From contig JAXLSW010000014.1 of NCBI GenBank assembly GCA_046330415.1, positions 100,299-164,298 on the forward strand: DNA of 64,000 bases, in the 5' to 3' direction. Shown here in pieces: positions 1 to 8,750 of the stretch. This stretch comes from RHKX01 sp046330415. GTDB taxonomy: Bacteria; Actinomycetota; Thermoleophilia; Solirubrobacterales; 70-9. Position 1 is the first letter of the stretch; each line of letters opens with the position of its first letter. Under the pieces are notes generated by a model that was given only the letters and a program-made list of their open reading frames with translations, had not been told where the DNA came from and made no database searches. Position numbers and translations under genes: made by a program.

Positions 1-39
1 ATCGAGCTGATCAACGCTTGGTCGTTCGCGGCGAACTAG
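1..39 (+). CDS. C-terminal tail of an upstream gene (partial)
   Basis: Frame 1 reads IELINAWSFAAN and stops with TAG at 37-39. It could be the end of a plus-strand gene that begins outside the window. The piece is too short to identify, and the frame is supported only by being open up to the stop. A palindrome follows it, as expected for a convergent gene end. Confidence 0.3.
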   Translation: MELINAWSFAAN

Positions 40-68
40 CCGCGTCGAAGATCCAGCGGGGTGCCTGA

Positions 69-167
69 GGCCAACCTGTTGGCCTGAACCGCCCCGCTGC
101 TGCCCGGAGCGCGCAGACCACGCTCTGCGTGGTTTCTGCGCCCCGCGCTGGCCGCGGGGCGGTTCAG
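69..167. repeat. Tandem palindromes between convergent gene ends
   Basis: Two inverted repeats lie between the upstream tail and the 3' end of pckG. The first pairs 69-75 with 78-84 (GGCCAAC/GTTGGCC). The second is two-tiered: the outer arms 84-97 and 154-167 (CTGAACCGCCCCGC and its complement) are perfect over 14 bp. The inner arms 111-123 and 127-141 pair with a 2-base bulge. There is no T-tract, so it is not a classical terminator, although its position suits a bidirectional one. Bases 112-147 closely resemble the palindrome at 24103-24140. Confidence 0.7.
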
Positions 168-194
168 CCGGCTGCCAGCCCTGCGGCGCGGGCG

Positions 195-2033
<1,839 letters not shown>

Positions 2034-2921
2034 CTCCTTGGTGGGATCGCGTGGGTGCCTATGAATCTGCCCTCGGGGACTGGCGAAAAACGCCGACCGG
2101 TGCGGGCGTAGGGACCCTCATTGTGCCGCACGCGGCCACGGAACGGCACCGTGGCGAGCACGGAGCGCGTCGGCAAGTGCGCCGCTCCCGTCTGCGAACG
2201 GTTTGGTGCGAGGTCCGTCCAGTTGCTATTGCGAGGAGCTAGCCGGCGCCGACCAGGGCGCGATTCGCGAGCTCGTTCGTGATCACTCCGGGGAGAAGGT
2301 GATTAAGCCGGCACTACGTCACGGGCGTCAGAGAACCGTCACCGAGATCGAAACGGTGCTCTTCATCTCGATCCTGCGGGCCGTCCTGGCCAAGGTCGCT
2401 GGGGCCAAGCTCGTCCCCTCAGGCTTCCAGCCGCAGCACGTGGGGCTCCAGGAGACCGCGGGGCTCAGGCGGAGCCGAGAGGCACTCCGGCGGCCATCGC
2501 GGACGTAGCTCGAGCTTTGCCCTGCATTCACAGATCAGTGCTAGGACAATCAATATGTGGTCCTTGATTCCCGCCAACCGATTAGCCGGTCGCCGCAAGT
2601 GGCGCAGCCCCTCGTCGGCTCTTCACGCGGCTCGCAGCTGAGGCACCTCCTTGGGTTGTTCATCGCCCTGGTTTCCGAGGACCAGGGCGTTCGTCGAGGC
2701 CGCGGCCAGGTTCTCGGGAAGACGCCGCGCGAGGAGACTTACTACACCGAGATCGACCTGCTGCGCTGGGATCCGCCTGGACTGCTTCTCCAAGGGGGAT
2801 GCCTGAATCTTTGAGGATTGCTTTCGCTGAGCTAAGCGAGTAGTTTCTGCCAATAGAGTGGCTCGTGAAGTTGCGTGAAGGGCTAGAGTCGCTGGCAGCC
2901 ACGCCTACTTGCGGAGGGACA
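2034..2921. other. AT-richer region without a convincing gene
   Basis: About 890 bases upstream of pckG. Short open frames exist on both strands (for example 2203-2508 plus, 2623-2853 minus), but none has a ribosome site, a recognisable domain or the local codon bias. A 9-bp hairpin, CGCCCTGGT/ACCAGGGCG, lies at 2664-2689. Base composition is visibly less GC-rich than the flanks and continues so to about 4.1 kb. It may be decayed foreign DNA; no transposase or integrase trace is visible. Confidence 0.5.
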
Positions 2922-3563
2922 ATGAGCAGATCTATTCGGCTAGGTGGTCTCGTTTGCGTACTTGTTGCTATCGCGCTCGGCTCTATTGCGGTCGCGGATG
3001 CGAAGAGCGGAGATGGCGACATCGTTGCGGGCCACTCCGACCAAGAAGTCATCGATCCGGGCTTGAGCCCGATTGAGCTCCAGTCAACTTATGCGGCTGA
3101 GGACGAGACAATCGAAATGGCCCAGGCACTTATTGATGCGCCTGGATTCGATCCCAATAACCCTGACCCGGCTCTTGCCGCAGAAGTCACCGAGGAGCAA
3201 CAGGAAGAGGCAAGGGTTGCAGCGCGACGGCTTGATTTCACGTGTGTCCTAACTGTCTTTTTTCCTTTCAAGGACAGCGGCAATGCGCATGGCAAGACCC
3301 GGAACGACTGCAGCGGAACCGTCACGGCTCAGTCGATCACAGGCTGCCTTTCGCACATCAACAGCCAAGGCAACGTCCATCTTGACGACTGCCGCTCTAA
3401 CGTTCGCGACGGTCCGGGGTCCATCCAGGTGCAGCCGACAGAGAGTTGCAGCAACGCTCAGAACCGCTATTGGATCAGCGGCGGGTCAGGGATAGTTCGA
3501 GGCAACACCAACCCGGTTTCCCAAAACGACTCGAAGACCGCTGTCTTGGGCTGCAATCCCTAG
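2922..3563 (+). CDS. Secreted protein of unknown function
   Basis: 213 aa. I chose ATG 2922 because GGAGGG sits 4 bases upstream and because it starts a clean signal peptide (about residues 1-27, ending near VADA). The frame stays open to 2865. The mature part is acidic and then has a C-terminal half with six cysteines in spaced pairs (FTCVL, NDCSG, TGCLS, DDCRS, ESCSN, LGCNP), suggesting a disulfide-bonded extracellular domain. I do not recognise the family. Codon choice uses more A/T-ending codons than neighbouring core genes, fitting a strain-specific patch. Confidence 0.7.
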   Translation: MSRSIRLGGLVCVLVAIALGSIAVADAKSGDGDIVAGHSDQEVIDPGLSPIELQSTYAAEDETIEMAQALIDAPGFDPNNPDPALAAEVTEEQQEEARVAARRLDFTCVLTVFFPFKDSGNAHGKTRNDCSGTVTAQSITGCLSHINSQGNVHLDDCRSNVRDGPGSIQVQPTESCSNAQNRYWISGGSGIVRGNTNPVSQNDSKTAVLGCNP

Positions 3564-3602
3564 CCCATCTTGAGATGCTCAGAGTCCTCGCTGTTTCATT
3601 CA

Positions 3603-3944
3603 ATGGTTGTTCGCGCTGGAGCCGTCTGCCTTTCTGTCCTGGTTTTCGGGAGCGGCTGCGGCAACAGCGACTCGTCCGCTGATTCTGAGAGTTCGTGCTC
3701 AACGCGCTTACCGCGTGTGTCTGAGTTGACAGCGTCTGATGCGGACTGCCGCGAAGCGGAAGCCGTCGCCACAAGCGTGCTTCGCACAAGGGTTTCGGAT
3801 AGCGGCGGATATGGGCAGTTCGACGTAGATGGTGCGGTTTGGAGTTGTCAGGAGGACACGAGCTCAGACGACGAACCGGGCTCCGATCCCGCGGTTAGTT
3901 GTCAGAGCGTTGACGGGGCTAAGGTCGAGTTCTTAGCCGGATAG
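3603..3944 (+). CDS. Small putative lipoprotein
   Basis: 113 aa from ATG 3603. The N-terminus MVVRAGAVCLSVLVFGSGC looks like a lipoprotein signal with Cys about residue 19, though the lipobox is imperfect. The rest is Ser/Asp-rich with four further cysteines. An in-frame ATG at 3570 exists but would add a non-signal-like leader. It follows the secreted protein ending at 3563 by 39 bases in the same orientation, so the two may be co-transcribed. Family unknown. It shares the AT-richer codon use of its neighbour. Confidence 0.55.
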   Translation: MVVRAGAVCLSVLVFGSGCGNSDSSADSESSCSTRLPRVSELTASDADCREAEAVATSVLRTRVSDSGGYGQFDVDGAVWSCQEDTSSDDEPGSDPAVSCQSVDGAKVEFLAG

Positions 3945-4207
3945 GGCACAACATCGGCCTGGGCAGCGTTGATGCTCGCGACCGAGCTCACGATCGGCCG
4001 CTCCGCTTCCGAGGGTGTCGATGAGGCGATCATCGAGTTGGAGTGGCGTCGCTCGCACTCGCGGCAACGCAACGACGCCTGTTAGTTGACTAGGGTCGCT
4101 TGGAGCCTTGACTGAACGCCTTCGGGCGCTGCCTGACCGGGCCGTGCTCATCGTTCAGGCCCTCTTCAGTTCAGAGACCGGAACGGCCTCTTGGGATCGC
4201 GCAGGAG

Positions 4208-4681
4208 CTACTTGTTGTAGATCTTGACCGTGACCCGCTTGCCGGCCTCGTGCGCGAACGTCTGACCGGCGACGGCGAAGGTGCAGAAGTCGGGATCGGC
4301 CAGGGGGAGCGGGTTCGGGTAGGAGCCGCCGAAGCCGCCGGGCTCCGTCCCCGTCTTGAAGTCGCCGGGGCCGGGCCAGTAGTCGATCAGCGAGCCCTTC
4401 ATGCAGCGGACGGTGATCCCCCAGTCGACCTTGGTCCGATTCGGGACCGTGGTGATCCGGTAGGAGAGCTTGCCGATCTCGCCGCGCTGCAGGGTCACCT
4501 GGGCGACCGCCGCGGCCGGGTTGTCGCGCGCCGAGTCGTGGGCGATGAGCGCGCCGAGCCCACCGCGCTTGGCGGCGTGGCCACCCCGGTCACCCATCGT
4601 CGCTGCGGGCAGCACCAGCGCGGCCACTGCCACCAGAGCGGCCAGCGCGGTGATCGTCCCGATTGCGGTTCGCTTCCTCAA
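4208..4681 (-). CDS. Secreted protein of unknown function
   Basis: 157 aa from a TTG start (4679-4681) preceded by GGAAG at 6-base spacing. Residues 1-29 form a signal peptide (RKR, then an Ala/Leu/Val-rich core, then a small-residue cleavage region). The mature protein contains two cysteines and aromatic- and glycine-rich segments (GGFGGSYPNP). I do not recognise a family. The gene is convergent with the 3.6 kb lipoprotein gene and divergent from the succinyl-CoA synthetase operon. The 263 bases between 3944 and 4208 hold only tiny unsupported frames. Confidence 0.7.
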   Translation of the reverse strand: MRKRTAIGTITALAALVAVAALVLPAATMGDRGGHAAKRGGLGALIAHDSARDNPAAAVAQVTLQRGEIGKLSYRITTVPNRTKVDWGITVRCMKGSLIDYWPGPGDFKTGTEPGGFGGSYPNPLPLADPDFCTFAVAGQTFAHEAGKRVTVKIYNK

Positions 4682-4890
4682 CTCGACTTCCGATCCGTAG
4701 CTTGCGTCCCCTGTCCCGACGGTATCGGCCGCATCAGCGAAAAGCTGCAGTTCGACCGCGCCGAGCCGGACGAGACTGCCTCAACGGCTGCAGGCGGCGA
4801 GGTCCCGGCGTCCAGACGCCGCCGCCCTGTAGGGTTCCGCGGCGCCCCGGCCTCGCGGCACCACCCGCCGCCCGGCTCAGGCCTTCATCC

Positions 4891-6105
4891 ATGCGCTTCT
4901 ACGAGTACGAATCACGCCGCTTGGTCGAGCGCGCCGGCATCCCGGTCACGCAGTACGGCTTCTGCACCAGCGCCGAGGAGGCCCGCGAGGCCGCCGAGAA
5001 GATCAACGGTCCGACCGTGATCAAGTCGCAGGTGCTCGTCGGTGGCCGCATGAAGGCCGGTGGCGTCAAGTTCGCCGACTCGCCCGAGGAGGCGGCGGCG
5101 CACGCCCTCGAGATCCTCGAGCTCGAGATCAGCGGCCACATGCCGGTCGGCGTCCTCGTCGACCCCAAGGCCGAGGTCGAGCACGAGTACTACGCGGCGG
5201 TTCTCTGGGACCTCCGCAACCGCCGGCCGATGATGCTCTTCAGCGACATGGGCGGGATCGACATCGAGCAGGTCGCCGAGGAGCATCCCGACCACGTCGG
5301 CCGCGGCCACCTCTCCAACCTCCACCCCATCTACGACTTCCAGGCCAAGGAGACCGTCGCCCGCTGCGGCATGACCGGCTCCGACCTCGGCCGGGCCTCG
5401 CGCGTCCTCGCCTCACTGGCGCGGATGCAGCGCGACTACGACCTGACGCTCGCCGAGATCAACCCGCTCGCCAAGCTCTCCGACGGCTCTTTCGTCGCGC
5501 TCGACGCGCACATCGAGATGGAGGAGGAGGCCGTCGGGCGCCACAAGAAGGTGCTCACCGACATCGGCGTCGACCTCTCCGAGCCACGTGAGATGTACGA
5601 GCCGAGCGCCTTCGAGCGCAACGTCAAGGCCATCGACTCCGCCGACCACCGCGGCGTCATCCAGGGCAAGGACCACGGCTTCACCGGCAACATCGGCCTC
5701 GTGATCGGCGCCGGAGGCGGCTCGCTCACGCTCACGGACGCGGTCCGCAACCAGGGCGGCAAGCCCGCCAACTACGCCGAGATCGGCGGCAACCCCTCCG
5801 TCTCGAAGTCCTGCGGCCTCGCCAAGGAGATCCTGCAGAAGGAAGGCGTCGAGAAGATCGCCGTGATGATGTCGATCGTCTCCAACACCCGGGTCGACAT
5901 CGTCGCCCGCGGCGTCATCAAGGCCTGCCTCGAGCTTGGCAAGGATCCGGGCGAGACCATCGCGATCTTCCGCATCCCAGGCGCCTGGGAGGACGAGGGC
6001 TACAAGATCCTCGACAAGTACGGCGTCGAGTACGCCGACCGCTCGGTCTCCATGTGGGACGCGGCGGGAACGGCCGTCGCCAAGATCCAGGGGAGCGCTG
6101 CGTAG
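4891..6105 (+). CDS. sucC: Succinyl-CoA synthetase beta-type subunit (ATP-grasp)
   Basis: 404 aa. An N-terminal ATP-grasp domain (MRFYEYES start, GGRMKAGGV, LAEINPLAKL near residues 185-195) is followed by a CoA-ligase domain with NIGLVIGAGGGSLTLTDA and PANYAEIGGNPS. The protein should bind nucleotide and pair with the alpha subunit encoded next, interconverting succinyl-CoA and succinate with NTP. ATG 4891 matches the family N-terminus; longer upstream frames are not conserved-looking. First of three coupled genes, with sucD starting 2 bases after its stop. The CoA-domain wording departs from classical SucC, so a related acyl-CoA substrate is possible. Confidence 0.9.
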   Translation: MRFYEYESRRLVERAGIPVTQYGFCTSAEEAREAAEKINGPTVIKSQVLVGGRMKAGGVKFADSPEEAAAHALEILELEISGHMPVGVLVDPKAEVEHEYYAAVLWDLRNRRPMMLFSDMGGIDIEQVAEEHPDHVGRGHLSNLHPIYDFQAKETVARCGMTGSDLGRASRVLASLARMQRDYDLTLAEINPLAKLSDGSFVALDAHIEMEEEAVGRHKKVLTDIGVDLSEPREMYEPSAFERNVKAIDSADHRGVIQGKDHGFTGNIGLVIGAGGGSLTLTDAVRNQGGKPANYAEIGGNPSVSKSCGLAKEILQKEGVEKIAVMMSIVSNTRVDIVARGVIKACLELGKDPGETIAIFRIPGAWEDEGYKILDKYGVEYADRSVSMWDAAGTAVAKIQGSAA

Positions 6106-6107
6106 CT

Positions 6108-7022
6108 GTGAGCATCCTGCTGAACGAGGACTTCACCTTCATCGTCCAGGGCATCACGGGCCGCGAGGCCGTGAACCTGACCCGCGAGTGCCTCGACTTC
6201 GGCTCGAAGATCGTCGGCGGCGTCACCCCAGGCCGCAAGGGCCGCGAGGTCCACGGCGTCCCCGTCTTCGACACCGTCGAGCAGGCCGTCTCCCACCACG
6301 GCAAGCCGATCGACGGCGCCGTCGCAACGGTCCCCCCCGCCTTCACCAAGGACGCCGTCTGCGAGGCGATCCTCAACGGCATCAAGCTGATCGTCGTCGT
6401 CACCGAGCGCATCCCGCGCCGCGACGTCGCCGAGATGGTCGAGCTCGCCGACGAGCACGGCGCCCGCATCATCGGCCCCAACTGCCTCGGCCTGATCGCT
6501 CCCGGCGTCGCCAAGATGGGCGGCATCGGCGGCCCCGCGAAGGACGCCGCCAAGGCCTACGTCCCCGGCTCGGTCGGCGTCATGTCCCGCTCCGGCGGCA
6601 TGACCACGGAGATCAGCTCGACGCTCACCGCCGCCGGCCTGGGCGTCTCCACCGCCGTCTCGATCGGCGGCGACGCGATCATCGGCTCCACCTACGCCGA
6701 CCTGATGCCCCTCTTCGAGGAGGACCCCCAAACCGAGGCCATCGTGATCTACACCGAGCCCGGCGGGCGCATGGAGGCCGAGCTGGTCGAGTGGCGCGAG
6801 GAGGCCGGCTCGACGATGCCGATCGTCGCCTTCATGGCCGGTCGCTTCATGGACGACGAGGAGATGCAGGGCATGAGCTTCGGCCACGCCGGCACGATCG
6901 TCGAGGGCAAGGAGGACTCCGCGACCGAGAAGATCGCGCGCCTGGAAGCCTCCGGCATCCCGGTGGTCGAGCGGATCGACCACATCCCCGACAAGGTCAA
7001 GGAAGCGCTGGGGCAGTCATGA
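6108..7022 (+). CDS. sucD: Succinyl-CoA synthetase alpha-type subunit
   Basis: 304 aa from GTG 6108. It has an N-terminal CoA-binding Rossmann domain (FIVQGITGREA, TPGRKG) and a ligase domain with the phospho-histidine in SFGHAGTIVEG (His260). Together with the preceding beta subunit it forms the TCA-cycle enzyme. Length matches bacterial SucD (about 290-300 aa). The 2-base gap from sucC and the ATGA overlap with the downstream ferredoxin gene show translational coupling. Confidence 0.92.
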   Translation: MSILLNEDFTFIVQGITGREAVNLTRECLDFGSKIVGGVTPGRKGREVHGVPVFDTVEQAVSHHGKPIDGAVATVPPAFTKDAVCEAILNGIKLIVVVTERIPRRDVAEMVELADEHGARIIGPNCLGLIAPGVAKMGGIGGPAKDAAKAYVPGSVGVMSRSGGMTTEISSTLTAAGLGVSTAVSIGGDAIIGSTYADLMPLFEEDPQTEAIVIYTEPGGRMEAELVEWREEAGSTMPIVAFMAGRFMDDEEMQGMSFGHAGTIVEGKEDSATEKIARLEASGIPVVERIDHIPDKVKEALGQS

Positions 7023-7264
7023 GCGAGCCGCTGCACGGGATCTTCATCGACGTCGAGGTGTCCGACTCGGTCGCCGGCGACGTCGAGCTCGCCAAGAAGC
7101 TGGCCGAGGTCTGCCCGGTCGACATCTTCGCCGCGGGCGAGAGCGGCGTGACGATCGTGCGCGAGAACCTCGACGAGTGCGTGCTCTGCAACCTCTGCGT
7201 GGACGCGGCCAAGGCCGCGGGCGCCGAGGGTGGCGTCCGCATCGTCAAGCTCTACGAGGAGTAG
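7019..7264 (+). CDS. FixX-like 4Fe-4S ferredoxin
   Basis: 81 aa, start ATG 7019 overlapping the sucD stop by four bases. Four cysteines are placed as C32-P, then CVLCNLC at 54-60, the order of FixX/ETF-dehydrogenase-type ferredoxins (a lone CP followed by CxxCxxC) rather than the usual CxxCxxCxxxCP. It probably carries one 4Fe-4S cluster and moves electrons. Its fixed position behind sucCD suggests it serves an enzyme acting next to succinyl-CoA, for example a 2-oxoglutarate:ferredoxin oxidoreductase encoded elsewhere; that link is inference. Confidence 0.75.
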   Translation: MSEPLHGIFIDVEVSDSVAGDVELAKKLAEVCPVDIFAAGESGVTIVRENLDECVLCNLCVDAAKAAGAEGGVRIVKLYEE

Positions 7265-7295
7265 CCCGGCTCCAGATCGAGGTGTGGGCGCCTCC

Positions 7296-7343
7296 CACCT
7301 GGGTCCTGCACCTGCCGGGGGCGGAGTCCCTAGCCTCGGGCTC
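7296..7343 (+). promoter_or_regulatory. Leaderless promoter with CACCTGGG box
   Basis: A -10 element TAGCCT (7331-7336) ends 7 bases before ATG 7344, so transcription should begin at or next to the start codon. CACCTGGG at 7296-7303 begins exactly 35 bases before the -10; the paralogous gene at 48978 has the same box at the same distance. No ribosome binding site is present. Confidence 0.6.
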
Positions 7344-8684
7344 ATGGACCGTCGCAAGCGCGCAGGACTGCGAAAGCTGACCGCCGGCAAGGCGCTGGGC
7401 ACATTGGTGGCGATCGCACCGCTGATCGCCGCGGGTGGCCATGCGGAGGTCGCTGCCGCCAAGACCTTCACGGTCGCCAACGGCCGATCCGGAGGTCCCG
7501 GATCCTTGGCCGAGACCGTCCGGATGGCCAACCGGCATCGCGGTGCCGACCGGATCGAGTTCCGCAGTGGCCTGCGGGGATCGATCCCGCTCGGGAGGAA
7601 CACGAACATCACAGGCTCCCTGCGGATCTCGGGCGGTCGGAGAGCGCCCACGTTGAAGGGCCCGCGAAAGGGTGGAACGCTCAACTTCGAGCCCGCCTAC
7701 CCGAAGCGGCCGAACGCCGAGATCGCGCTGAGGCTCGAGGACCTGCGGCTCGATCGCGTGTCGCTTGTCGTCTCCGGCGGCAGCGCAACGGAGATGCAGG
7801 TCGTCGATTCGGTCCTCTCCGGCCATGGCGTCGACGCAGACGGCATCGCGATCGACGGTGATTACGGCAACACGGAGGTGCGCGTCGCGGGCACCACGAT
7901 CCAACGTTTCGACGGGAGTGGCATCGCCGTCGAGTCGAACTACGGGGACACCGACGTCGAACGTTCGACGCTCACGCGGAGCGGCTTCGGCCTGACCACC
8001 TTCAAGACCTTCGCGCGCGTCAAGAACTCGACGATCTCAGGCAACTCGCCGGGCGGCGGCGTCCTCGCCGAGTACTACTCGGGCGTCGAGATCACGAAGT
8101 CGACGATCTCCGGCAACAGCGCCGAGGCGCAGGGCAGACGGCCCGCCACGGGCGGCGGCATCGACGCCTACTACCAGGCCGGGGCGAGCGTCACGAACTC
8201 GACCGTCTCGGGCAACTCCGCGGAGGGGCCGGGATCGGCTGGAGGCGGGATCTTCGGCAGCGTCCAGGTCGTCTCCTCGACCGTCACCGACAACAGCGCC
8301 GAGCGAGGCGGCGGGATCTTCAGCGCGCCCGACTGCTGCGGGACGAACGGGGTGAGCGTCAAGAACTCGATCGTCGCCGGCAACCACGCGACGAGCGGGG
8401 CCGACTGCGACGGCAGCGGGGGCAGCGGAGCGCCCGCCTCGAAGGGCGGCAACGTCTTCGGTGCCGCCGGCTGCGGGATCTCCCTCGAGAGCGACCTCTC
8501 GACCGCCGATCCGGGGCTCGGCCCGCTCGCTCGCAACGGCGGCCCGACCCGCACCCACCTGCCGCTCGGAGGCTCGCCCGCCATCGGGCACTCCCTCCCG
8601 ACCGACCTCGAGGACGATCAACGCGGGAAACCCCGCGATGGGGATCCGGACAGCGGTTCCGTGGAGGTCGGGGACGGAAGGTGA
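7344..8684 (+). CDS. Secreted right-handed beta-helix protein
   Basis: 446 aa. A signal peptide (basic MDRRKRAGLRK, hydrophobic core, Ala-rich end near residue 35) is followed by many short repeats of the type NSTISGNSA and GGGIF, the signature of right-handed parallel beta-helix (polymorphic outer-membrane-like) proteins. The end, LARNGGPTRTHLPLGGSPAI, is the usual terminal cap, and the GSVEVGD tail resembles choice-of-anchor proteins. Likely a cell-surface or secreted adhesin or polysaccharide-binding protein; no catalytic residues recognised. Paralogue of the gene at 48978. The upstream in-frame start at 7230 would overlap the ferredoxin gene and is rejected. Confidence 0.85.
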   Translation: MDRRKRAGLRKLTAGKALGTLVAIAPLIAAGGHAEVAAAKTFTVANGRSGGPGSLAETVRMANRHRGADRIEFRSGLRGSIPLGRNTNITGSLRISGGRRAPTLKGPRKGGTLNFEPAYPKRPNAEIALRLEDLRLDRVSLVVSGGSATEMQVVDSVLSGHGVDADGIAIDGDYGNTEVRVAGTTIQRFDGSGIAVESNYGDTDVERSTLTRSGFGLTTFKTFARVKNSTISGNSPGGGVLAEYYSGVEITKSTISGNSAEAQGRRPATGGGIDAYYQAGASVTNSTVSGNSAEGPGSAGGGIFGSVQVVSSTVTDNSAERGGGIFSAPDCCGTNGVSVKNSIVAGNHATSGADCDGSGGSGAPASKGGNVFGAAGCGISLESDLSTADPGLGPLARNGGPTRTHLPLGGSPAIGHSLPTDLEDDQRGKPRDGDPDSGSVEVGDGR

Positions 8685-8738
8685 GCCTCGGCGCAACCGG
8701 CCGCGGCTGGAATCTTCGCGACGCGCAGGGATTCCGGC

Positions 8739-8750
8739 TATGGTCGTCAC
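8739..8750 (+). promoter_or_regulatory. Leaderless promoter (-10)
   Basis: TATGGT at 8739-8744 lies 6 bases before GTG 8751, and no ribosome site is present. The spacing predicts that the mRNA starts at the GTG itself. No clear -35 is seen. Confidence 0.55.

Noticed and set aside
3972..4207. Two tiny frames (from ATG 3972 and TTG 4109) that look like gene fragments
   Set aside because: Under 40 codons each, no ribosome site and no recognisable domain; evidence is insufficient to call genes or pseudogenes.
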